DNA from: Bacteroidales bacterium
Lineage (GTDB): Bacteria > Bacteroidota > Bacteroidia > Bacteroidales > P3
Assembly (NCBI GenBank): GCA_017960475.1
Contig: JAGCZH010000006.1
Location: 222,842 to 286,841, forward strand
DNA length: 64,000 bases
Direction of reading: 5' to 3'
Shown piece after piece: positions 54,321-61,457 of the stretch (position 1 is the first letter of the stretch; every line of letters begins with the position of its first letter). The notes under the pieces were generated by a model. The model saw only the letters and a program-made list of their open reading frames with translations, was not told the origin of the DNA and ran no database searches. The position numbers and the translations under genes are program-made.

Positions 54321-55280
54321 TTAGAATAGCGAGAAATTATTGACTGCGATGTTGAGACGAAGGGTGTGGTGTGGGGCTGCTTTATCGTAACCTTGTAGGT
54401 TGACTCTGTTGTAATGGAATGTGTAGTTGATAGAGACAGCTGTGCCTTTGGCGAGTGTGTATCCAAAGCCTATGGAGGCGAAAGCGCCATAGCCTATGCC
54501 TCCTTGGTTGACATATTCGTAACTGGCGACATAGGATGAGGGCGACTGTCCTCCCCATATATCGAGTATACTGTAGGTTATGCCGGCAATCTGTATGTCG
54601 CTGCTTTCCACCTTGGTGTTGTTGAGGTTGCCTCCTGCGGCGAGCTCAAGATCGAGACCATTGGAAAGGGGTATTTTGCGTATTATGCCGAGGTCGAAAT
54701 AGATACGTTCTTCGACGCCCTGGGTGGGGCATACGACATAGCGGTTCTGGTCGGTCAGGTAGGCTGAGGCATGGCCGCTGTTGAGGAGCACGGCTCCTAT
54801 GGCGTTAAGTTTGGCGTAATCGAATTTGAGAGCCCACGCCCATTTGTCACCTTCAAGGTCATAACGGAAACCTATGCCAAGCTGGATGGCCAGACGATAG
54901 TACATATCGCCATATTCGGCAACAGTAAGCTGGTTGTAACTACCTACCGAACTGCCGATAAGGTCTTGGTTGGTAAGGTTGTTCCAGATGGGGATGCCAT
55001 AAGATTCGCTGTGGAGGATGCGCAAAAGGGTGTTGACGTTGTCGGGGGAGCCATTGTAGAAATTGGCGTGGAAATCGCTGGGTTTGAGGACACCGATGCC
55101 GACATTGAGGGAAAGACCCTTGAGGTGGTAAGGATGCGAGGGGGAAGTATACGAAAAAAACGGCAATGCCAAGAAGCACAGCATCATTAAGCCACATAGC
55201 AACTTATAAGGCTTGTTTCTGTTGTTGTCGGCGACGGGTCCAGCCTCGTCGCCGCATCGGTCTCGGTCTTTGTCGTTCAT
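54321..55280 (-). CDS. Outer-membrane beta-barrel protein, Bacteroidetes type
   Basis: 319 residues. The first 25 residues are charged and polar, then a hydrophobic export segment at about 27-46 (LLCGLMMLCFLALPFF). The rest is an eight- to ten-strand barrel candidate: GLSLNVGIGVLKPSDF, RLAIQLGIGFRYDLEG, GIGYGAFASIGFGYTLAKG and HHTLRLNIAVNNFSLF, ending in Phe as barrels do. It resembles the OMP_b-brl/PorT-like proteins of Bacteroidetes, but no specific member. The N-region before the signal is longer than usual. It lies just downstream of an ECF sigma factor gene, which might control it. Confidence 0.65.
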   Translation of the reverse strand: MNDKDRDRCGDEAGPVADNNRNKPYKLLCGLMMLCFLALPFFSYTSPSHPYHLKGLSLNVGIGVLKPSDFHANFYNGSPDNVNTLLRILHSESYGIPIWNNLTNQDLIGSSVGSYNQLTVAEYGDMYYRLAIQLGIGFRYDLEGDKWAWALKFDYAKLNAIGAVLLNSGHASAYLTDQNRYVVCPTQGVEERIYFDLGIIRKIPLSNGLDLELAAGGNLNNTKVESSDIQIAGITYSILDIWGGQSPSSYVASYEYVNQGGIGYGAFASIGFGYTLAKGTAVSINYTFHYNRVNLQGYDKAAPHHTLRLNIAVNNFSLF

Positions 55281-55387
55281 TATGTTTTATGTTTTACGTT
55301 TAACGTTTTATGTTTTATGTTTTACGTTTAACGTTTAAAGATTAATGGGAAAGTTGAAAATTGAAAATTTAAAGTAGAGGTTGCAAT
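55281..55387. repeat. TTTTACGTTTAACG repeat block
   Basis: Two copies of ATGTTTTACGTTTAACGTTT and shorter ATGTTTT words lie between the sigma factor and barrel genes. They are close in sequence to the 14-bp units at 24472-24541. Confidence 0.7.
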
Positions 55388-55993
55388 TTATATCTGGTCT
55401 TTTTTGGAAGTCAGGATGTTGTGAAGCAGATCTCGAGCGCGGAAAAGCTGAACTTTGACGGTGCCGAGGGGCATGTTAAGCTGGTCGGCAATCTCCTCAT
55501 AGGAGAGCTCTTCGAAATAGCGTAACTCCACCAGACGGCGGTAGCGTGGTTTGAGCTGACTGACAACCTCACGAAGCATTTGCACTCGTTGCTGATGTAT
55601 GATATTTTCCTCAGGATTGTGGGCCTCAGAGGGTATGGGGTATTCGTAGACTTCGCTGCCAGTACGGATGTCGTCGAGATAGACGGTTTGGAGACGTTTT
55701 TTGCGGATGAAGTCGACACAGTTGTTGGTGGCAATGGAGAAGAGCCAAGTGCTGAAGGCGTGTGTCGGGGTGTAGAGGTGGAGTGAGGCGAAGGCTTTGC
55801 CAAAGGCTTCGATGGTAAGGTCGTCAGCCTCAGTGGGGTTGTTGGTCATTTTGAGGAGCATGAGATAAATAGGCTCACGGTACATACGCATGAGATCGGC
55901 GTAGGCACGCTGGTCGCCTTTTTCCCTGGCGAGACACACCAACTGGTAGTCACGCTGGGCTTTCTCGGTTGAAAAATGAGTTGCTACCTCCAT
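55388..55993 (-). CDS. ECF-type RNA polymerase sigma factor
   Basis: 201 residues. Region 2 includes YREPIYLMLLKMTNNPTEAD, IEAFGKAFASLHLY and FSTWLFSIATNNCVDFIRKK (-10 recognition helix). Region 4 holds YRRLVELRYFEELSYEEIAD and the helix-turn-helix MPLGTVKVQLFRARDLL. Such factors are common in Bacteroidetes and often answer to an anti-sigma factor. None is visible here. The start codon overlaps the end of the upstream glycosyltransferase gene by 10 bases, so the two are translated from one mRNA. An alternative start at the same place is not evident. Confidence 0.9.
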   Translation of the reverse strand: MEVATHFSTEKAQRDYQLVCLAREKGDQRAYADLMRMYREPIYLMLLKMTNNPTEADDLTIEAFGKAFASLHLYTPTHAFSTWLFSIATNNCVDFIRKKRLQTVYLDDIRTGSEVYEYPIPSEAHNPEENIIHQQRVQMLREVVSQLKPRYRRLVELRYFEELSYEEIADQLNMPLGTVKVQLFRARDLLHNILTSKKDQI

Positions 55994-57138
55994 TGTTTAT
56001 TTTTTCTCAGTAACGCAAATAAGGATAAAATAGTATTCGCTATGAGAAAATAAAGCTCAAAAAAAACAGAGAAAAACGGTATCTTACTAACATTGAATCG
56101 TTTGGCAAGAAAAAAAGAGCATACTGTCTGCCAAATAATTTTCAGAATCAAAACCGACAAGAGCAGCTGCCACGGAAAAAGGTTAAAGACAAAGAGGCAT
56201 ACAAGAGATGCGAGAAAGATATACTGAGAGATGGGGTAAAGAGTGAGCGAAAGGCGGTCGCGCATTTTATAATAGCGACGTGTGGAACGTTGGCGCAGAC
56301 GCTGGCGGTGCCACATGCGGAAGGTTTCCTGAGCGTTGTATGATACCGCCGAATCCGGGCTTAGAGCCAATGCGGTGTTGTTTTTGTCGGCGTTCTGGTT
56401 GACGAACAGGTCGTCGGCGCCCTCGCTGATGCTATAGTGGCTGATGAAGCCGCCGTTGCGGAAGAAGAATTCGCGGCGATAAGAGAGGTTGCGGCCTGTA
56501 GCTGTGTAGGGGTTGCCCATCATGGCCATACCCATAAATGAAGCGTTGAAAACCATGTCCTCGTAACGCTGAAGGGCTGTGGTAAGTGATTTCTCGCCCT
56601 GGACAATGGAGTAGCCGAGAGTCATATCCACACCCTTGCCGAAAGACTCCATCATCTCCCTTATCCAGCTAAAAGACTTGGGCACGCACTCAGGCTCGGT
56701 GAGAAGGATGATGTCTTTTGTTGCCGACTTGATACCAATGGAAAGAGGGTATTTCTTGCCGTGGAACATGTTGACATCCTCAGGGAAGGTAATCGGCTTG
56801 AGATGGGGATAGTTCTCGGAGCAGACATGGAGCACGAAACGGGTGTCGTCCTGCGATGTGTAGTCGACCACAACCACTTCATAGTCAGGATAGTCCTGCT
56901 CAAGCAGATAGGGCAAGCTCTTTTTGAGAAACTCGGCCTCATTGTGGGCGACAATAACCACAGAGACAGAGGGGAGTTTGGCGGGGGACTCGACCTGACG
57001 AGGGTAGTGAGAGCCCTTGTACAGCCCGACGCGAAGCCAAACCAATCCATAATAGAGACATAACGCCAGCAACGACAACACCAGCAACACTAATAAAACA
57101 AGTGTATATGTGTTATTTAACACATTAGAAAAATCCAT
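55984..57138 (-). CDS. Membrane-bound family 2 glycosyltransferase
   Basis: 384 residues. An N-terminal helix at about 12-32 leads into a GT-A domain with VSVVIVAHNEAEFLKKSLPY and VVVDYTSQDDT. Where most relatives have a DxD metal site (DADC), this one reads LLTEPECVPKSFSW. The later acceptor/base region is ISEGADDLFVNQN. The usual QxxRW appears as MWHRQRLRQRSTRRY, without the Trp. Two to three C-terminal helices (about 300-370) follow. It resembles processive-type enzymes of surface polysaccharide, but the altered motifs leave the activity open. The ECF sigma factor gene overlaps its 3' end. Confidence 0.82.
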   Translation of the reverse strand: MDFSNVLNNTYTLVLLVLLVLSLLALCLYYGLVWLRVGLYKGSHYPRQVESPAKLPSVSVVIVAHNEAEFLKKSLPYLLEQDYPDYEVVVVDYTSQDDTRFVLHVCSENYPHLKPITFPEDVNMFHGKKYPLSIGIKSATKDIILLTEPECVPKSFSWIREMMESFGKGVDMTLGYSIVQGEKSLTTALQRYEDMVFNASFMGMAMMGNPYTATGRNLSYRREFFFRNGGFISHYSISEGADDLFVNQNADKNNTALALSPDSAVSYNAQETFRMWHRQRLRQRSTRRYYKMRDRLSLTLYPISQYIFLASLVCLFVFNLFPWQLLLSVLILKIIWQTVCSFFLAKRFNVSKIPFFSVFFELYFLIANTILSLFALLRKNKQWR

Positions 57139-57189
57139 ATCTCATCTTTTTTGATTTTACAAAAATAGTTCTATTTTGGAAATTATTTG

Positions 57190-57197
57190 TAACTTTG
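57190..57197 (+). promoter_or_regulatory. -7 box candidate for tgt
   Basis: TAACTTTG, about 155 bases before the tgt start and close to the divergent glycosyltransferase start at 57138. TTTG at 57175-57178 is nearest but the spacing is short. The leader between them is AT-rich with no clear structure. Confidence 0.45.
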
Positions 57198-57351
57198 CAT
57201 TTGTTTTTAGAAACAATTTATTAACAAGAGGTCGTTTCAGATTATGATATAAAATCAGTTACAATATATTATAAATTGGCGCCTCTGTTGATTTTACATT
57301 TATTTCATTTTTTATCGCCGAACCACAACCCTAATATCCAAAAAGCAAGAC

Positions 57352-58518
57352 ATGACTTCCGAGCCCACCCTGCATAATGACCAACCTTTCCGATTCACAA
57401 TAGAACACAGCGACCCGAACAGCTCAGCTCGCGCAGGGGTACTACACACCGACCACGGTGCGATACCAACACCAATATTTATGCCCGTAGGCACAGTGGG
57501 GTCTGTTAAAGCAGTACATCAACACGAACTATGTAACGATATAGATGCCAAGATAATACTAGGCAACACATATCACCTGTACTTGAGGCCTGGGATGGGC
57601 ACTTTGAAGGCTGCCGGAGGCCTGCATCGCTTTATGGGATGGGAACGACCCATATTGACCGACAGCGGCGGTTTTCAGGTCTTCTCCTTAGCGCAGAACA
57701 GAAAAATAAAGGAGGAGGGCTGCACATTCAAATCGCATATTGACGGCAGCAGGCACACCTTTACTCCCGAGGGGGTTGTTGATATTCAGCGCACGATAGG
57801 CAGCGACATAATGATGGCTTTCGATGAATGTCCTCCAGGAGAGTCGCCCTACAACTACGCCAAGAAATCGATGGAGTTGACCCACAGATGGATGGACCGC
57901 TGTGTAGAGCGATATAAAGAGACAGAACCACTATATGGACACAGGCAGGCGCTGTTCCCGATAGTGCAAGGGTGCAAATACGCCGATTTGAGGCGAATGA
58001 GCGCCGAACACGCGGCCTCGAAGGATGCCTATGGTTATGCCATAGGCGGTCTCGCTGTAGGAGAGCCCACAGAGGTGATGTACGAAATGATTGAGGTCGT
58101 CAACGCCATTTTGCCCACCGACAGGCCCCGATACCTTATGGGGGTTGGGACGCCGGCCAACATACTTGAGGCCATAGAACGGGGCGTGGATATGTTTGAC
58201 TGTGTCATGCCTACCCGCAACGGTCGCAACGGCATGCTCTTCACATGGAATGGCACCGTGAACATAAAAAACAAAAAATGGGAGACTTGCTTTGAACCTA
58301 TAAACCCCGACTCAAGCGCCCTTGCCGACAGGTCATACACATACGCATACCTTCACCATTTGATAAAATCGGAAGAGCTGCTGGGATTGCAGATTGCGTC
58401 GATACACAACCTGACATTCTACCTTGACCTGGTACGCACAGCGCGCCAGCATATAGCAGAGGGAGACTTCACAAGCTGGAAGGGGTCGATAGTTGACAGA
58501 TTGATGAGAAGAGTGTGA
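57352..58518 (+). CDS. tgt: tRNA-guanine transglycosylase
   Basis: 388 residues. Tgt exchanges guanine-34 for preQ1 in tRNAs with GUN anticodons, a step of queuosine synthesis. Catalytic and substrate residues are in DSGGFQVFSLAQNR (Asp), FDECPPGESPYN, GGLAVGEPTEVMYEM and FDCVMPTRNGRNGMLFTWNG. The CxCxxC zinc motif of E. coli Tgt is absent: the region reads ETCFEPINPDSSALADRSYT before YAYLHHL, with one Cys. I recall the same in Bacteroides Tgt proteins, so this may be a family trait. The S9 peptidase gene follows after 71 bases. Confidence 0.95.
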   Translation: MTSEPTLHNDQPFRFTIEHSDPNSSARAGVLHTDHGAIPTPIFMPVGTVGSVKAVHQHELCNDIDAKIILGNTYHLYLRPGMGTLKAAGGLHRFMGWERPILTDSGGFQVFSLAQNRKIKEEGCTFKSHIDGSRHTFTPEGVVDIQRTIGSDIMMAFDECPPGESPYNYAKKSMELTHRWMDRCVERYKETEPLYGHRQALFPIVQGCKYADLRRMSAEHAASKDAYGYAIGGLAVGEPTEVMYEMIEVVNAILPTDRPRYLMGVGTPANILEAIERGVDMFDCVMPTRNGRNGMLFTWNGTVNIKNKKWETCFEPINPDSSALADRSYTYAYLHHLIKSEELLGLQIASIHNLTFYLDLVRTARQHIAEGDFTSWKGSIVDRLMRRV

Positions 58519-58589
58519 GCGACAAGAAAGATGGCTGACAAAGAGCCGCGGCAAAAAAAAAGGAAACAAAACAATAAAAAACAACAATA

Positions 58590-60674
58590 ATGAAAAAAAC
58601 GATTATTGCATTGGCTTCGTTGGCACTGGTTTGCGCCTGTTCGAAGCAGGGCGCCGACAAAGACGCCAAAGTCATTGAAAAAACCGACATCGAGGTGAAT
58701 AACGGACAGTTCACCTCCGAGGTGATGTGGGCCCTTGGCAAGATGGGCGAGACAGCTGTGTCGCCCGACGGCAAACAGATAGCCTACACACTCACCTATT
58801 ATAGTATGGGCGAGAACAAAGGCAACGGCGAGCTGTATGTGATGCCGACAGCCGGCGGAGAAGCCACACGCTTGACCACAACCGCTCAAAGCGAGTTCAA
58901 CCCCGTGTGGAAAGACGACAACACTCTCATGTTCTGCAGAGGCAACGAGATCAGGAGCATTGATGTCAAAAGCAAGAAAGAATCGCTTCTGGCAACAGTG
59001 GAGACAGGCCTAGAGGGGTTCAAAATATCGCCCGACGGGAAGAAGGTGGTCTATGTCACCGATATGGCGGTAAAACGCGCCAGCGACGTAGAGCCACTGT
59101 TCGAAGGACTTGACAAGACAACAGGCCGCATAAACGAGGACCTCATGTATCGCCACTGGGACCAATGGGTTGACGAATATCCTCAGATATTTATCGCCGA
59201 CATGAATGGAACCATTGACATCAATAGCGCCAAAGCGATAGTTGACAGCACTTTTGAATGCCCTATGCGTCCATGGGGTGGTGTTGAGCAGTTCAACTTC
59301 TCACCCGACGGCACACAGATAGCATACACTTGCCGCAAGAAGACCGGTAAAGACTATGCTCTTAGCACAAACAGCGACATTTACCTATACAACATCGCCG
59401 ACGGCAGCACCAAAAACATCAGCGAAGGCATTATGGGTTATGACCAGAACCCCGTTTTCAGCCACGACGGCAGCAAGATAGCTTGGGAAAGCATGGAACG
59501 CGACGGATACGAGAGCGACAAACTACGCCTGATGGTATACGACATTAAAAGCGGAGCGAGAATCGACTACACCGACAATTTCGACTATGGTGTAAGCGGC
59601 ATAAGCTGGTCCGACGACGACAGCGAGATGCTTGCCGTTGTCATGTATAGAGGCATGAACGAGATCTTTGCATTCAAAACCGCAGACAAAAGCATACGCC
59701 AGATCTCTCACGGCTATCACGACATCAATGGCTTCCAGCTTTGTGGCGACAAAATATACGCCAACCAGGTCTCCATCTCCTACCCTGCCACAGTGTACAC
59801 CTACAATCTCAACGACAACATGAAAGAGGGTACAAAACTCACTACTTTCAACGACGACATCCTTTCGAAAGTGCGTATGGGCAAAGTTGAGGAACATTGG
59901 ATTAAGACCCACGACGGCCAGGATATGCTCACTTGGCTTATCTATCCTTACGACTACGACAGCACCAAGGTCTACCCTGCCCTGCTCTTCTGCGAAGGCG
60001 GTCCCCAATCCATGGTGAGCCAGTTTTGGAGCACACGCTGGAATTTCCAGGTCATGAGCGGCGCAGGCTATTTTGTGATAGCACCCAACCGTCGCGGAGT
60101 TCCCGGATTCGGCACCGCATGGTGTGAGGAGATCAGCGGAGACTATGGCGGACTGTGCATGAAAGACTACATGACCGCCACCGACTACTTCGCCAACAAC
60201 TGCAAACAAATCGACAAAGAGCGCATAGGAGCCTGCGGCGCCAGCTTCGGTGGATACAGCATCTACTGGCTTGCCGGCCACAACGAGAACCACCGCTTCA
60301 AAGCTTTCCTCGCTCACAACGGCATGTTCAACTTCGAGCAGCAAAGCCTCGAAACCGAGGAATTCTGGTTCACCAACTGGGATCTCGGCGGCCCCTACTG
60401 GGCTAAAACACCTCAAACTATCAAGAGCTACAGCAACTCGCCTCACCTCTTTGTCGACAAATGGAACACACCAATCTGTGTGGTACACAGCGAGTTTGAC
60501 TTCCGCATTGTCGCCAGCCAAGGTATGGCAGCATACAATGCCGCCAAACTGCGTGGTCTCGACGCACGCTATCTCTATTTCCCCGACGAGACACACTGGG
60601 TTCTGCGTCCACAAAACAGCCTCTTATGGCACAGAAACTTCATCGACTGGTTTGACAAATACCTTAAGAAATAG
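58590..60674 (+). CDS. S9-family prolyl oligopeptidase, lipoprotein
   Basis: 694 residues. The signal peptide ends in a lipobox (LVCAC), so the enzyme is likely membrane-attached facing the periplasm or surface. The N-terminal half is a beta-propeller with repeats such as VSPDGKQIAYTLTYY, FSPDGTQIAYTCRKK and FSHDGSKIAWESMER. The C-terminal alpha/beta hydrolase shows nucleophile Ser near 552 in GACGASFGGYS, Asp near 636 in HSEFDFRIV and His near 668 in DETHWVLRP. It resembles dipeptidyl-peptidase 5-type enzymes, which cleave dipeptides from peptides in asaccharolytic Bacteroidetes. It probably belongs to peptide nutrition, like the other exported peptidases here. Confidence 0.93.
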   Translation: MKKTIIALASLALVCACSKQGADKDAKVIEKTDIEVNNGQFTSEVMWALGKMGETAVSPDGKQIAYTLTYYSMGENKGNGELYVMPTAGGEATRLTTTAQSEFNPVWKDDNTLMFCRGNEIRSIDVKSKKESLLATVETGLEGFKISPDGKKVVYVTDMAVKRASDVEPLFEGLDKTTGRINEDLMYRHWDQWVDEYPQIFIADMNGTIDINSAKAIVDSTFECPMRPWGGVEQFNFSPDGTQIAYTCRKKTGKDYALSTNSDIYLYNIADGSTKNISEGIMGYDQNPVFSHDGSKIAWESMERDGYESDKLRLMVYDIKSGARIDYTDNFDYGVSGISWSDDDSEMLAVVMYRGMNEIFAFKTADKSIRQISHGYHDINGFQLCGDKIYANQVSISYPATVYTYNLNDNMKEGTKLTTFNDDILSKVRMGKVEEHWIKTHDGQDMLTWLIYPYDYDSTKVYPALLFCEGGPQSMVSQFWSTRWNFQVMSGAGYFVIAPNRRGVPGFGTAWCEEISGDYGGLCMKDYMTATDYFANNCKQIDKERIGACGASFGGYSIYWLAGHNENHRFKAFLAHNGMFNFEQQSLETEEFWFTNWDLGGPYWAKTPQTIKSYSNSPHLFVDKWNTPICVVHSEFDFRIVASQGMAAYNAAKLRGLDARYLYFPDETHWVLRPQNSLLWHRNFIDWFDKYLKK

Positions 60675-60701
60675 TTGACACATTAATCACAACACAAATC
60701 T

Positions 60702-60743
60702 CCGATGTCGCCATCCGCCACAGAGACAGGAGGGCGACATCGG
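60702..60743 (+). other. Perfect 11-bp inverted repeat between the S9 peptidase and zinc-ribbon genes
   Basis: CCGATGTCGCC (60702-60712) and GGCGACATCGG (60733-60743) with a 20-base loop, in a 95-base gap. No U-run follows, so it is not a standard terminator. It could be a regulatory hairpin, an mRNA stabiliser or an operator. Confidence 0.55.
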
Positions 60744-60769
60744 GGGCCAAGCAAGAGAAAGGAAAAGAA

Positions 60770-61339
60770 ATGAAACTTATAAAATGCAGCCACTGTGGCC
60801 GTCCATACTACAATAGCGAGGAGAAATGCATATACTGCGGCACGCCGACATCGCAATCTGAAAACAATTTTGTAAAGCAAGCCATCACATCCCCCAAGTC
60901 GCACAAGCTGATGGAAGATGTGTTGTCGGGCAACTACAAACCAAGCAACCTAGCTGAAAACATCCCTCCGAAGCCAGAAAAGGAAAGCGTCGCCGAGACA
61001 GTGGAAGAGACTGTTGTTGTGGAAGAGGCTGCTGTTGAGGAGAGAATCGTGGAAGAGGCCGAGGCAGTAGAAGAGGTCGTCGAGACAGTAAAAAAAGAGG
61101 TCTCGGAGGCTGTTAAGGAGCGTGCCGACGCTATTGCCGACATCACAACCGCGACAGACGATACAATCAAAAATGAAATCATATACCCCAGTGTCGATGA
61201 GATAGAAACCACACCGCACAAGAAAGGTCACGGATGGATATGGGCAATCGTCATCATTGTCCTCGTTCTTGGCATTGCCGCGGCAGTGTATCTGAAATGG
61301 GATGCCATCAACGGCCTAATAACAAAAATAATGAACTAA
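60770..61339 (+). CDS. Zinc-ribbon protein with acidic linker and C-terminal membrane helix
   Basis: 189 residues. The N-terminal zinc ribbon is IKCSHCGRPYYNSEEKCIYC (two CxxC pairs). A Glu/Val-rich, probably helical segment at about 75-120 (ESVAETVEETVVVEEAA, VETVKKEVSEAVKE) follows, then a single membrane helix at about 157-177 (IWAIVIIVLVLGIAAAVYLK) near the end, so the ribbon faces the cytoplasm as in tail-anchored proteins. I do not know a characterised relative. It is separated from the S9 peptidase gene by 95 bases that hold an inverted repeat, and is followed by a terminator. Confidence 0.7.
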   Translation: MKLIKCSHCGRPYYNSEEKCIYCGTPTSQSENNFVKQAITSPKSHKLMEDVLSGNYKPSNLAENIPPKPEKESVAETVEETVVVEEAAVEERIVEEAEAVEEVVETVKKEVSEAVKERADAIADITTATDDTIKNEIIYPSVDEIETTPHKKGHGWIWAIVIIVLVLGIAAAVYLKWDAINGLITKIMN

Positions 61340-61362
61340 AGGCAATAGAAACGCGGTAAACG

Positions 61363-61401
61363 AAATAGGTGCGGCATTTTGCATGCCGCACCTATTTTTT
61401 G
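61363..61401 (+). terminator. Terminator after the zinc-ribbon gene
   Basis: A 14-bp stem AATAGGTGCGGCAT / ATGCCGCACCTATT with a 5-base loop and a T-run. It lies between convergent genes and may serve both. Confidence 0.9.
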
Positions 61402-61406
61402 TAATT

Positions 61407-61444
61407 ATATTGGATGGCGAGAGTGTGTTGCCGCCATCCAATAT
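61407..61444 (-). other. Inverted repeat near the M13 peptidase stop
   Basis: A 12-bp perfect stem ATATTGGATGGC / GCCATCCAATAT with a 14-base loop, 14 bases past the stop at 61458. It has no clean U-run on either strand, so it may be an RNA 3'-end stabiliser or a weak terminator. Confidence 0.45.
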
Positions 61445-61457
61445 CAAATAGATCTCA

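Noticed and set aside
59523..60614. A 363-codon minus-strand frame inside the S9 peptidase gene
   Set aside because: The S9 gene is intact with its catalytic triad; the antisense frame starts and ends within it and lacks any signal or domain.
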